Assembly: GCA_937901445.1 (NCBI GenBank)
Contig: CALDHY010000094.1
Span: 1-31,764 of the forward strand
Direction: 5' to 3'
DNA length: 31,764 bases
Source: an uncultured Selenomonadales bacterium
GTDB lineage: Bacteria > Bacillota > Negativicutes > Selenomonadales > Selenomonadaceae
Numbering within the stretch: position 1 is the first letter of the stretch; each line of letters starts with the position of its first letter. The translations under genes and the position numbers were made by a program. This document shows, piece by piece, positions 1-8,506 of the stretch. The notes beneath the pieces were generated by a model. It saw nothing but the letters and a program-made list of their open reading frames with translations, was not told the origin of the DNA and did not search any database.

Positions 1-115
1 AATATGTGGGCGGCGGCGGACTTTCAGTTTTGCCAAAAATTTTTCTGCAACGATTTAAAATCCCCGTTAAAGAAATATCGCCGTAACGCCCCCGCAATTC
101 TTGCAAAAATTCCAT
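1..115 (-). CDS. Partial unrecognised protein, N-terminus only
   Basis: The ORF starts at an ATG at 113-115 on the minus strand and runs off the left edge, so only the first 38 residues are visible. A GGAG ribosome site lies about 8 nt upstream of the ATG. The peptide starts MEFLQELRGRYGD and later has a run of four prolines before leaving the window. I do not recognise it. It follows the short Hsp70 gene by about 150 bases, on the same strand, so it could be the next gene of the injection-system operon or the first gene of a new unit behind the weak terminator at 143-178. Confidence 0.6.
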   Translation of the reverse strand, partial: MEFLQELRGRYGDISLTGILNRCRKIFGKTESPPPPTY

Positions 116-142
116 TATAATCACTCCATTTATTCAGCTGAT

Positions 143-178
143 AAAAAAATTAGCCGCGTACGCGCGCCTGAAGGGCTC
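143..178 (-). terminator. Weak candidate terminator after the Hsp70 gene
   Basis: Read on the minus strand, a short AGCC/GGCT stem encloses a GC-rich loop with an internal CGCGTACGCG palindrome and is followed by AA and seven T residues. It lies in the 153-base gap between the Hsp70 stop and the next start codon. The stem is short, so this may be only a partial or leaky terminator. An additional GCGGG/CCCGC inverted repeat lies nearer the Hsp70 stop, at roughly 195-236. Confidence 0.35.
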
Positions 179-268
179 CAGATTAAAAGTTTGAAGCGCG
201 GGTATACATTTACCTTAAAAACATTTTAAACCCGCCTTAAATCGCAAATTTGACTTTTACGGCTGAAA

Positions 269-1852
269 TTATTCCAAGTCGCTTTTTTTGTTGAAACTCA
301 TTTTTTCGCTTTTAATTTCGTTGCCGGAGCTGTCCTTGAGTTCAACATTAATATCAAGGTTGCCGTCCTTTTGCGCGGTAAAAGTTACTTCAACTTGAAC
401 TTCAGACGCTTTTAAATTCGGCGGCAAATTCTCAATCAGAATCGAATCAATTTCTTCAATGCCGTTATCGCGGGCGAAAATTGCATTCGGATAATTTTTT
501 ATATCGCGTTCGTAGTATTTAATTTCAAATTTTGACAGGTTATCTTGCGAAAGGTAAAAAGTTTTTTTCTTGGTACAGGGGAGCGGCTCGTCTGCAGGAA
601 TGATAGTTTGAAACTTGCCGAATTGCACGCCTTCAGTTGCCACAATCCCCATTTGTACGGTTGTAACGGCTTTTGAGGAACTTTCAAATTCTGCGTAGCG
701 TTTGGCAAGAATCGCCGCGCCGCGTGAAATTAAAGTTGAAACGTCATCGCAGAAAACCACGTCTTGATTTTGCATACGATTTTCTAAAGTTTTTTTGACA
801 AGCGGGATATTTGAACTGCCGCCCGCCAAAACTATTTGGTCAATTTTATCAATGCCCTTTTCGTCTTTTGCGCGTTGAATCGTCTGCATTGTAATTTCAA
901 CCGTGCGTTCAATTTCCGCGCCAATATAATTTTCCAATTCTTCACGGCTGAAATCGACTTCGACAAGCGGCGCGGTTCCATTAGGTAAAACAATATTTGC
1001 CGAATATGTAACTTCCTCATTTTCGGAAAGTTCCTCTTTGATAACGTTTGCAACGTACCAAATTTCCTTGATATTTTTTTGATAATCAATTTTAGAAATT
1101 CCGCACTCGTCCTCGTCAAAGTCTTCTTCATCAAATGGAAAATTCGTACCGTAATCGTCATTAATTCTGTTTAAAATTTCCTGCGCCAGAATGTTGGTTA
1201 ATTTATTGCCGCCCAAATGTTTATCGCCGCCGGTAGTAATTTCCTCGAAGGCGTCGCCCTTCCTGCGAATAATCGACACGTCAAAAGTACCGCCGCCAAA
1301 ATCGTACACCAAAATTACAGCGTTAGAATTTTCGTCGCCCTGCGAATCTTCATAGGCAATAGCCGCCGCCGTCGGTTCAGCCGCAAGTTTAACATCTTTA
1401 AGCCCTGCCTCCCGCGCCGCCGCCTTTGTACTGTTTTTTTCGGTGGAGCTGAAATTTGCCGGAACTGTAATAACTGCGCGATCTATGCAACCTTCAACCG
1501 CGCCAAATTCTTTAAGCAATTTATTTTCAATTCCAAGTACAATCTTATTTAAAAAAAGTTGCGCAATTTCCCTAGACCGCTTTTTGAAAGTTTTACCTTC
1601 AGCCGGTGTAATTTCGTAGCGTTCGGAAGAACCAATTCTAGTTTTGAAATTTGCAATACCGGCGGCGGGATTATCAGACAAAAATTTTTGCGCCTTGCCG
1701 CCAATAAAATATTCATCTTTACTTTGAAAAAAAATTACGGACGGAATAATTTCCTTTGAATCATAGCGCAGTTGGCGCAGCTTGCCCTTGTTGTTGACGT
1801 AAGAAACGACCGTGTTTGTTGTGCCTAAATCTATTCCAATTTCTTTACCCAT
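269..1852 (-). CDS. Short DnaK-like Hsp70 chaperone
   Basis: This 527-aa Hsp70-family ATPase has all the nucleotide-binding landmarks: the phosphate-1 loop DLGTTNTVVSY at residues 8-18, a VPANFSSTEK stretch followed by AAEPTAAAIAY, the phosphate-2 loop VYDFGGGTFDVS near 181-192, and an adenosine motif LAGGSSNIPLV near 340. Canonical DnaK is about 610-640 aa. Here the beta-sandwich region is divergent and the C-terminal helical lid is missing or very short, so it is not the housekeeping DnaK. It starts at an ATG after AAAGGAAAT, 12 nt after the preceding gene. No grpE or dnaJ lies next to it. As the last clear gene of the contractile-injection cluster it probably folds, unloads or disassembles structural subunits, which is inference. 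Confidence 0.9.
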   Translation of the reverse strand: MGKEIGIDLGTTNTVVSYVNNKGKLRQLRYDSKEIIPSVIFFQSKDEYFIGGKAQKFLSDNPAAGIANFKTRIGSSERYEITPAEGKTFKKRSREIAQLFLNKIVLGIENKLLKEFGAVEGCIDRAVITVPANFSSTEKNSTKAAAREAGLKDVKLAAEPTAAAIAYEDSQGDENSNAVILVYDFGGGTFDVSIIRRKGDAFEEITTGGDKHLGGNKLTNILAQEILNRINDDYGTNFPFDEEDFDEDECGISKIDYQKNIKEIWYVANVIKEELSENEEVTYSANIVLPNGTAPLVEVDFSREELENYIGAEIERTVEITMQTIQRAKDEKGIDKIDQIVLAGGSSNIPLVKKTLENRMQNQDVVFCDDVSTLISRGAAILAKRYAEFESSSKAVTTVQMGIVATEGVQFGKFQTIIPADEPLPCTKKKTFYLSQDNLSKFEIKYYERDIKNYPNAIFARDNGIEEIDSILIENLPPNLKASEVQVEVTFTAQKDGNLDINVELKDSSGNEIKSEKMSFNKKSDLE

Positions 1853-1864
1853 AAAAATTTCCTT

Positions 1865-2497
1865 TCAGTACATTACAAAATCATCAATCTGCATAGTTTC
1901 GGCGTCGTCAATTATTCCAAAATGACTGCCCCAAAAAATTTCATACGCCACGCCCATATCTAACAGGAAAAATCTTAAAAGCTCCATAAGGTTTTCGTTA
2001 TGTTCAGTTCGTCGCGCAGGTACGCAGAATAAAAATTTTTGCTCCCATTCGTGGAAATAAAATTTAGCCATTGGGAAAAATTGAAGTACCGCGTCAAAGA
2101 AAAAATTTCTCAAGCCTTGCGCCGCCTCGTGCCGTTGCAGGTAAATTAAAATTATTCGCCGTTCATTTTGACTAAGTGATAAATAAATCCGCCGCGCCTT
2201 TTCGCCAAAAACATTTTCGCAAATTTCCGCGTCCAGCCTGCGTTCAAAAATCGAAGTCAAATGAATACCGCTTTTCAAATCCAACTGCGCGAGGTAATGC
2301 AGTAAACAATTTTCAAGCGTCTCATTTTTTGGCGAATTATCTTCAAAGAGCGGCGAAAAAATTTCACAAAGGCGCGGTATTGGATTGACGGCAATTTTTT
2401 TTGAGTAAGATTGACAAACTTCAAGGTACGGCGAATTGGGCTTTTCGTCAATGTAAAAATCATTTTCCGCGCTGTAGTTTTGCCAAATGTATTTCAA
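1865..2497 (-). CDS. Unrecognised 210-aa protein of the injection cluster
   Basis: I do not recognise this protein. It is mildly acidic and rich in aromatic residues (F, Y, W). The middle is predicted helical, with SLSQNERRIILIYLQRHE near residues 110-127, and the C-terminus has conserved-looking motifs EIFWGSHFG and DDFVMY. There is no signal peptide or membrane segment. The start is a TTG at 2495-2497 that overlaps the stop of the upstream gene in a TTGA arrangement, with AGGTG upstream, so the two genes are likely translationally coupled. From position, next to the spike gene and the 413-aa protein, it may be a baseplate component comparable to TssG or a wedge protein. That is a guess from context only. 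Confidence 0.7.
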   Translation of the reverse strand: MKYIWQNYSAENDFYIDEKPNSPYLEVCQSYSKKIAVNPIPRLCEIFSPLFEDNSPKNETLENCLLHYLAQLDLKSGIHLTSIFERRLDAEICENVFGEKARRIYLSLSQNERRIILIYLQRHEAAQGLRNFFFDAVLQFFPMAKFYFHEWEQKFLFCVPARRTEHNENLMELLRFFLLDMGVAYEIFWGSHFGIIDDAETMQIDDFVMY

Positions 2498-3735
2498 GTT
2501 TCAACACCTGCCCAGTTAAATTCGGGATAATTTCTTTCAAAGTAAGCAAGCACATAATTTGCATAGTCGATTTTAAAAATTGACGCGCCGCCGCCAAAAT
2601 TTATTGTGCAAATCGGTTTATTGCGGACTTTGCCGAGCAAGCGAATTCCAGGCGGCAAAAAATATTTGTCTTCACGGCGATAAATTGCAAGCGGCTTAAA
2701 ATTTTTGGCGTTAAAACTTTCAAATTTCGCAGGGAACATTTTACCGGCGCGGGTTGCATTAAAGCAGGCAAGGACTTTTTCAACGTCGCCTTCAGTTTTC
2801 AAGCGCAGTTTGTCATTTTGGCGCGGAAAGTCATTTGTAAAAGTTTCAGCCGAAATATTTTCAACTTCAACAAATTTTACAGTTTCGCAATTATTCACTT
2901 TCAAAACGCTGTTGTAGCCGAATTTAAAAGTTTTGCCGGTATCGTCAACCTTGCAATTTAAATCGTCGCAATGTTGCGCGGGCAGTACAAAAACTTTTTT
3001 ATCGGCGTCGAAAGTATGAAAATATTCATAGCGAATTAATTTGCCGTCCGCGCCGAGATATTCCTCAACAGATTTACCGCTGATTGTATCTGCCGTTTCA
3101 ATTTTGACGTTCCAAAAAAGGTTGCCGCGTAAAAGTTTTTCATTCATAAAATCTACAGATTGATAATTTTCAAAATCAGTTTCATCAAGTTCAAAAATTT
3201 TTATATCGACGGCTTTTCTTGCGTAGGGCGAAAAAATAACAGGGCGGTTAATTTTGTACAGCGCGGCAACTTCAAATAAAATTTTTTCGTAATTTACAAA
3301 TCTTTCGTGGCGTTGAAGCGTGTATGTAAAATTTTTTATAGTGCCGTCATTTGTTACAAGGCGTCCGCGATATTTTTTAGGAGCGCAAAAATTTTCAATT
3401 TCGTTATAGGCGGCGTTAATAAAAAAATCTTCAGTCAAGTTAATTTTGTCGAGTGTTTCTTCATCAAGGATAAAACTTTTGCCAACGTCCAACTGAAAAA
3501 GCCCTCGCGCAGATTCAGTATCGCCGCGCTTGACGAATTTTACAGCAACTTCAAAATCTTTATTCCAGTCGTGCGCGGTGGTTTCGGCGTCGATTCTTTT
3601 TTCAAGGTCGGTAAAAAAATCTTCTTGTCGATTGGCTAGCGCGGCAAAGACTTTTTCGAGTATTTGGCGTTCATCTTCATCTTTTAAAGCGCGTGCAAGA
3701 ATTTTTTTTATTTCAGATTCAGCGTAAACTTTCAA
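2494..3735 (-). CDS. Unrecognised 413-aa protein, possible baseplate component
   Basis: I find no family I can name. The protein is soluble-looking, acidic, rich in F, N, D and K, with no signal peptide or membrane helices. Residues 1-60 look helical and the remainder mostly beta. A glycine-rich motif INFGGGASI lies near the C-terminus, followed by a helix YVLAYFERNYPEFNW. The start is a TTG at 3733-3735, eight bases after GGAGGAG; no ATG lies close enough to that site. It begins 12 nt after the VgrG-like gene and overlaps the next gene by 4 nt. Its size and position directly after the spike gene fit a baseplate wedge protein (TssF or gp6-like role). This is inference from synteny, not from recognised residues. 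Confidence 0.7.
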   Translation of the reverse strand: MKVYAESEIKKILARALKDEDERQILEKVFAALANRQEDFFTDLEKRIDAETTAHDWNKDFEVAVKFVKRGDTESARGLFQLDVGKSFILDEETLDKINLTEDFFINAAYNEIENFCAPKKYRGRLVTNDGTIKNFTYTLQRHERFVNYEKILFEVAALYKINRPVIFSPYARKAVDIKIFELDETDFENYQSVDFMNEKLLRGNLFWNVKIETADTISGKSVEEYLGADGKLIRYEYFHTFDADKKVFVLPAQHCDDLNCKVDDTGKTFKFGYNSVLKVNNCETVKFVEVENISAETFTNDFPRQNDKLRLKTEGDVEKVLACFNATRAGKMFPAKFESFNAKNFKPLAIYRREDKYFLPPGIRLLGKVRNKPICTINFGGGASIFKIDYANYVLAYFERNYPEFNWAGVET

Positions 3736-3747
3736 AAAGACTCCTCC

Positions 3748-5130
3748 TTAGCAGAGTTCAATTTTACTGCCGGCAAGTTTCAAAGTGCCGCCGGATTTAA
3801 CATTTGCCGCGCCGGAACTTTCAGCAGAAATTTCTTTGGCGTCAATTTTGAGTTTATCGCCGGAAGTTACGGCAATATCTTTTGACATTGAAATTTTACT
3901 GTCTTTAGTTTTCAGCAAAATCCCCTGTTCATTGAGCGTAATTGAATTTTCGCCGACAACAAGTTCAATTCCCTTTTCGTTCATAATGATTTTATATTTG
4001 TCAGAAAAAAGTTCGAGGGATTTTTCCTTGAAAAACATTCGCTGCTTAAAGTTGTTGCCAATATATTTTTCCAACACTTTTTGACATTCGGCGGCAAGTG
4101 GATTTTCGCGCAGTGCAGAGACACAGTAAATTTCTTCATTGCTGAAAAAAACTTCGACGGCGTCGCCTTCATCGGGTATAAAGACAAAGCCGCCGTTTTT
4201 GCCGGTGTAGGGCGTGCGGTAGCTAATCCACAGCGGGTTTTCTTTGTCCATATCCTCAACAAATTTATCGTCAAAAGTAACTTGGATTCTGCCTAAATTT
4301 TTTGGGTCTTTAGTATTTTTAACTTTGCCGTGAAGTTTGAAAGTCTTTGCCAAAATTGGCGCGTCAGGAATTTTCGGCGGTTCAAGTTTAGATTCTTCAA
4401 GTTCGTAGTAAAAAAAATAACTTTCGTGTTCGAGTAAAACTTTTATACCGACAATGACAAATTCGCCGGTAGCATTTTCAACCGTTACGGTTTGTCCAAT
4501 GTCAAAAAAGTTTTGTGACTTCACGAAAAATTTATAGTGCTTACCAACTTTTGAACGGCGCAACAAAACAATTTGTGACTTTGAAATTTTTCGCGCAGAT
4601 TTATTAACGCAAGCATCAATAAAAAAATTTGCCTGTTCCATCGTGTCAAGAATCCAAAAACGTCTGCCAAAATTTTTAGCAATTCGTGCGATAAACTGAA
4701 AATTAGTTTCTTGATTCTGAAGAATAACAGGCAAATATTTCAACGCGGAAAAATCCTCTGAAAGTTTTAAATTTGCGTTTTGAAGAGCAAGGCGCGCAGT
4801 GTTCAAAACGTCAGAAAATTTCTTTTCGGGGTTATGAAAAATGCGCGTCTTAATTTCTTCGTCCGCAGTGATTGAATTTGATACACAACTTACAAAAACT
4901 CTTGCCGCGCCGATTGTATTTTCAACTTCGACAGATTCTGCACGTCCAAAAAAAATTGGCGCGTTATCGTCGTTCATTACAGAAATAATTTTGCCGGTGC
5001 AAGCCAAAAATTTTTCTTCCGCGCCGTCATTGATTGAGGCTGCAAAGTTTAAGCGGCTGTGTTCTCCTTCGTGTTTCGTCAATTCAAATTCGGTAATGCA
5101 TTCGATTTGAGCGAAATTTTTTATTTGCAT
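3748..5130 (-). CDS. VgrG/gp5-like spike protein
   Basis: This 460-aa protein has the layout of a VgrG/Pvc8-type spike. The N-terminal 240 residues resemble the gp27-like ring fold (early FELTKHEGEHSRLNF and a middle LPVILQNQETNFQFIARIA, typical of these hubs). An OB-fold similar to gp5/baseplate protein V follows at about 260-350, with HGKVKNTKDPKNLGRIQV, W-SYRTPYTGKNGGFVF and PDEGDAVEVFF. The C-terminal 100 residues are short repeating beta strands (SITLNEQGILLKTKDSKI), as expected for a beta-helical needle. The trimer would form the puncturing tip on top of the tube and under the PAAR cap. The start is an ATG after GGAG. The gene is separated from the upstream tube gene by a hairpin repeat at 5153-5217. 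The family call is strong; the exact system type is less certain. Confidence 0.85.
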   Translation of the reverse strand: MQIKNFAQIECITEFELTKHEGEHSRLNFAASINDGAEEKFLACTGKIISVMNDDNAPIFFGRAESVEVENTIGAARVFVSCVSNSITADEEIKTRIFHNPEKKFSDVLNTARLALQNANLKLSEDFSALKYLPVILQNQETNFQFIARIAKNFGRRFWILDTMEQANFFIDACVNKSARKISKSQIVLLRRSKVGKHYKFFVKSQNFFDIGQTVTVENATGEFVIVGIKVLLEHESYFFYYELEESKLEPPKIPDAPILAKTFKLHGKVKNTKDPKNLGRIQVTFDDKFVEDMDKENPLWISYRTPYTGKNGGFVFIPDEGDAVEVFFSNEEIYCVSALRENPLAAECQKVLEKYIGNNFKQRMFFKEKSLELFSDKYKIIMNEKGIELVVGENSITLNEQGILLKTKDSKISMSKDIAVTSGDKLKIDAKEISAESSGAANVKSGGTLKLAGSKIELC

Positions 5131-5152
5131 TGCGGGCTCCTGTTGTTAATAT

Positions 5153-5217
5153 AGGGGTTAGGAAACAGGGACTGGGGACTAGTGAAAATTCCCTAATCCT
5201 TAGCCCCTAGTCCTTAA
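5153..5217 (-). repeat. 3'-end hairpin repeat, copy A
   Basis: On the minus strand the repeat starts at the stop codon of the tube gene with TAAGGACTAGGGGCTAAGG, then TTAGGG, an AATTTTCACTAG loop, and a pyrimidine-rich arm TCCC-TCCC-TTTCCTAACCCCT. AGGGG pairs with CCCCT and the neighbouring bases pair with one bulge; GGACTAG/CTAGTCC offers an alternative stem. There is no T-run, so it is not a classical terminator. It fills the 83-base gap inside an operon and could stabilise the 3' end of the tube message, consistent with a tube being needed in many copies. Two relatives lie at 16798-16850 and 27566-27615. Confidence 0.65.
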
Positions 5218-5672
5218 TACGCTTTAATGTTTTTGAGATTATTTTCTTGTTGAGTAAGATACAATTCAAAATGGGTTTTATCGTCGTTGGAGGCGTCTTG
5301 TTTGCTGTCATTTTCAGTTTTGTAAATTTCAAGATAATCAACCACAAAAACTTTTTCAAATTCGTATGTGCGGTAAGTGTTATCCATATCTTCCTTAATT
5401 TTAATTTCAATCGAGCGGTACCATTTATCAGATTTTAATTCTTTGGACCAGTTGAAAATTTTTAAAAGTTCACTGCCGTAATCGTCAAAAGAAATTGCGC
5501 CGCAAATTTTTATTTTGGCAAGCATCGCGTTTGACTTGTTGCTGACGTCATTATTTACCGTGTCCATATGAATTGTAACTTCAGTAATGGCGTGTTGTTC
5601 CTTTTCTTCGCCGTCCTTGCCAATTTCGATAATTTCGCCGTCCTCTGCAGTAATTTTGACAGAATAAAGCAT
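5214..5672 (-). CDS. Candidate tail-tube (Hcp-like) protein
   Basis: The protein has 152 residues, a size typical of Hcp and phage tube subunits. It begins with a beta-rich stretch (LYSVKITAEDGEIIEIG), followed by HAITEVTIHMDTVNNDVSNKSNA, where a charged loop joins two strands as in tube proteins, and a C-terminal strand KVFVVDYLEIYKTE before a polar tail. No signal peptide is present. It starts at an ATG 11 bases after GGAGGA, 12 nt downstream of the candidate sheath gene and just upstream of the spike gene, the usual sheath-tube-spike order of contractile injection systems. Similar short proteins next to VgrG genes in Clostridia are, as I recall, annotated under misleading names such as membrane-associated protease 1. 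The assignment rests on size, fold impression and context. Confidence 0.6.
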   Translation of the reverse strand: MLYSVKITAEDGEIIEIGKDGEEKEQHAITEVTIHMDTVNNDVSNKSNAMLAKIKICGAISFDDYGSELLKIFNWSKELKSDKWYRSIEIKIKEDMDNTYRTYEFEKVFVVDYLEIYKTENDSKQDASNDDKTHFELYLTQQENNLKNIKAY

Positions 5673-5684
5673 TTAGTTTCCTCC

Positions 5685-7943
5685 TTAATCAGTCGTGCCT
5701 TCAACGTCAATATCAATTTCGCCTTCGCCGCCAATAAAATGAATTAAAATTTTCCCCCTGTTATCTTCGTCCGGCGGGTCAATAGTTTCACCCTCGCGCA
5801 GAATAAAATTTACGGCGTCTTTGTAGCGGTTGCGCTGGCGTTCGTAGTCTTTATTCAGGCTGTTTACTTTTTTGATAACTTCTTGAGGCTGTTTGCTTGC
5901 CATTAACTTTAATTGAATCGCCACATAATCTTCAACGAGCGTTTGATAAATCGGCTTGAAAATTCCTGTTTTAGGATTTTGAAAAAGCGTGCGGGCGCAA
6001 TGAATGTAGGAATTTTTCCACGTGCCGCTTTCGTCTTTGACTTCATCGCCGCTGAAAACGAATCCGAACATATTTTGATTAATTGCCTTGATTAAAGCTT
6101 CACTGCGGCGCAAAACTGATTCACGATTAAATTTTGTCATAAAAGCTTTTTTAACGTTTATATTTTCCAAGTCAATTCCGACGCATTCTGTATCTTTGTC
6201 AAATTTTAATTTGCGTTTATCCAAAATTTTGGGTTGTTGAGAGGCAACGAGTAAACCTGCCGCCGGATACGCCGCGTCAATATAAATTCCGGGCAAAATA
6301 ATTTTCGTGTCATTTTCATCTTTGAAAGGGTAAAATTCCCTGTCATTAATCAAAGTAAAATTCGGGTAGGCGTAAACAACATGCCCCCAATTACAATCTT
6401 CAAAAAGGCTGATTTTATTTTCGACTTCAGCGGCGTTAAGTGTAGCAAAAGTGCCTTTTTCGGAGCGAATGTTGAAAACCGTTAAAATTTTGGCGGCGTT
6501 CATTTCCGGCAAAAATTCTTTCAAGGCGTTAATGCTGACATAATCTACAGGAATTTTTTTGGCGTCGGCTTCACTGTCTTTCAAACTGCCGCCCATACCG
6601 TCATCATCATTTTCTTTATAACGTGCGGAGTCATCTTCAGGCGGGTTTTCAAGTACATTCGGCAAAATTGCAAACCAAATTCTTTGGTCGCCGGTTTCAT
6701 CTTTGCCCAAACGTTTCATAAAGTTGGAAAATTTTGTTTTGATTTTTAAAAGTCTTGACGCTTTGCAATTTGCGATAATGACGCCGCCCGGAACTTCGGC
6801 AGTATCGCCGCCGTCAACTGTTGCATGATCAAAGAAAGTTTTGACGCCGAGTAAACTTTCAACGATTTTTGACATTTCACGAATAAAAGATTTGCGCGCG
6901 TTTGCATAGATATTTTGAAAATTTTCGCGGCGTTCAAGGAGTGTTGCTTTATCTGCAATTTCGGCGGGCTTTTCGGCGTTTTGAGTAAGCGGCGCAAATG
7001 CAGAAACAATCAAGGAGCGGATAGTTTCATTGGGGCGCGTGGCGTTTTCGTCGTAGTCTTGAATAATCGTCGCGGCAATTTTATTTCTGATAGTTTGAGT
7101 GTCGGGTACGGCAAGTTTAGATTGTACCGGAATTTCTTTGACTTCAGCTGGCAGATTATTTTTGACAGTGGCAAGCGCGGTAGTTTCTGTTTTGGGCGCG
7201 GCAAGTTGGAGGGCTTCTTTGCTGTCGTCAATATCGATTTTGCCTTCAGCGTTCAAATACAACACGCCGTAAGTATAAGCCGGTAAACTTTTTGTATCGC
7301 CGCTGTTATCGCCGCCGCCGGTTCTTTCAAGCAGTTCAAGTTTTTTATTTGTATCTTCAATGAGAATCGGCAAAAGTTTATTAACGGGCGAAGTTGCATA
7401 TTCGGCGATTTTTTTTCTGCAGTCCAAAATTTTTTTACTGTGTTTGTTCATAGTGGCTTTATCGCCGCGTGATTTTGCTTCGTGAAATTGTTTTAAGTTG
7501 TATTCGATTTTTTGGCGAGTATCACGAACTTCATCAAGTTCCTTTTTGGGCGTCAACATTTCTATAATTTCGTTATCGTCGAATTGCAAATTTGAAGTGC
7601 CGCTGGCACCCTTCGAGGCGTAAAGCCGCGCCAACATTTTATAATAAATGTGCGTGTCAATATCCATTTCGGTAAAAGGCAGATTTGGAAATTGCGTCGG
7701 GTCTGTAGTGTAGAAAAATTCAATTTCGCCGGTTAAATTATTTTTCCCGTAAACTTCATAAACTTTCGGCGCAAAATTTTTCATAAAATCATCAAAATTT
7801 TTTACCGTCAACTGTTGACATACCCTGTAAAGTTCATCGTCTGAAGGATCTTCATCAAGGTTATCAAACATTGTGTAGAGGTTTTCGGTCTTATTGGCGT
7901 CGAATTCCTCAAAAATAATTGTCCTGTGCGTTTGTTTCGGCAA
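5685..7943 (-). CDS. Large candidate sheath protein of contractile system
   Basis: This 752-aa protein has no close family that I recognise with certainty. It is soluble and acidic. The middle (about 90-350) is helical and polar. The C-terminal half carries features reminiscent of sheath proteins: a CNWGHVVYAYPNFTLI stretch comparable to the WGN-A-Y motif region of TssC, then LPGIYIDAAYPAAGLL, resembling the P-S-GA-AG segment of tail sheaths, a domain with R-SEALIKAINQN, and a final beta hairpin KILIHFIGGEGEIDIDVEG that could be the strand-swapping terminal arm. The start is a TTG at 7941-7943, six bases after GGAGGG; the first internal ATG is about 25 codons later and lacks a site. It sits between the immunity gene and the tube gene. 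An alternative is a fused baseplate or tape-measure protein. Confidence 0.45.
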   Translation of the reverse strand: MPKQTHRTIIFEEFDANKTENLYTMFDNLDEDPSDDELYRVCQQLTVKNFDDFMKNFAPKVYEVYGKNNLTGEIEFFYTTDPTQFPNLPFTEMDIDTHIYYKMLARLYASKGASGTSNLQFDDNEIIEMLTPKKELDEVRDTRQKIEYNLKQFHEAKSRGDKATMNKHSKKILDCRKKIAEYATSPVNKLLPILIEDTNKKLELLERTGGGDNSGDTKSLPAYTYGVLYLNAEGKIDIDDSKEALQLAAPKTETTALATVKNNLPAEVKEIPVQSKLAVPDTQTIRNKIAATIIQDYDENATRPNETIRSLIVSAFAPLTQNAEKPAEIADKATLLERRENFQNIYANARKSFIREMSKIVESLLGVKTFFDHATVDGGDTAEVPGGVIIANCKASRLLKIKTKFSNFMKRLGKDETGDQRIWFAILPNVLENPPEDDSARYKENDDDGMGGSLKDSEADAKKIPVDYVSINALKEFLPEMNAAKILTVFNIRSEKGTFATLNAAEVENKISLFEDCNWGHVVYAYPNFTLINDREFYPFKDENDTKIILPGIYIDAAYPAAGLLVASQQPKILDKRKLKFDKDTECVGIDLENINVKKAFMTKFNRESVLRRSEALIKAINQNMFGFVFSGDEVKDESGTWKNSYIHCARTLFQNPKTGIFKPIYQTLVEDYVAIQLKLMASKQPQEVIKKVNSLNKDYERQRNRYKDAVNFILREGETIDPPDEDNRGKILIHFIGGEGEIDIDVEGTTD

Positions 7944-7945
7944 AG

Positions 7946-8506
7946 TTATCCCTCCAATTCATAAAAAAATAAATTCTCAAAATTTGCGGCGGCGAGTACG
8001 TTTTTCAATCTTTCGGTTACAATAATTTCTTGATTGACAACGCCCGCCAATTTAAAAATATCGTACCGCCCAATTTGATTTTCGGCGATACAAATTTTTG
8101 TTGCTTCTCTTATTAATTCAGTCGGCAAAATGAAATTGTTGTCTTCGACTTCGATAACGCTTTTTCTTGTGTCAAGGCAATTAATGCGCGGCGGCAGTGC
8201 AAGAAAATAATTTTCTGCACGACCTAGCTCGGCGCAAGTCAGCTGAACAGGTTTATAAAAAAGATAATCCGCGCCGAATTTTTCAAGCGTGCGTTTCATT
8301 GGCGTTGAAACCAGCGGGATTGTAGCACTCAAAATAAAATCCGGAAAATAAACGCCGCCTTCGTCAGAAATTTCAACGCTTAGCGGCGAATGGTCTAAAA
8401 ATTGAAATTCCGAATTTAAACAGCTGCGCTCCAATTCAAAAATTTCTGCGCCCGGCTCGGCGTATTCTTCAATGCAAGTTTCAGCGTACATTACAAAAAA
8501 TTTCAA
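7946..8506 (-). CDS. Imm11-type (DUF1629) immunity protein
   Basis: This 186-aa protein matches my knowledge of the Imm11/DUF1629 immunity family. The family pattern includes PDFILSATIPLVSTPMK near residue 55, a phenylalanine/proline-rich FYKPVQL, a YFLAL-P-INCLD segment, and the C-terminal IFKLAG...IIVTERLKN...NLFFYEL. Members neutralise polymorphic toxins delivered by contact-dependent or T6-like systems. The start is a TTG (8504-8506), 7 nt after GGAGG, and overlaps the TGA stop of the upstream nuclease gene in a TTGA junction. This gives translational coupling with the toxin, as expected for a cognate antidote. The main uncertainty is whether it protects against the AHH domain or against the C-terminal domain of the same toxin. 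Confidence 0.7.
   Translation of the reverse strand: MKFFVMYAETCIEEYAEPGAEIFELERSCLNSEFQFLDHSPLSVEISDEGGVYFPDFILSATIPLVSTPMKRTLEKFGADYLFYKPVQLTCAELGRAENYFLALPPRINCLDTRKSVIEVEDNNFILPTELIREATKICIAENQIGRYDIFKLAGVVNQEIIVTERLKNVLAAANFENLFFYELEG

Noticed and set aside
269..1852. Housekeeping dnaK
   Set aside because: Too short, with no helical lid, divergent substrate-binding part, and no grpE/dnaJ next to it.
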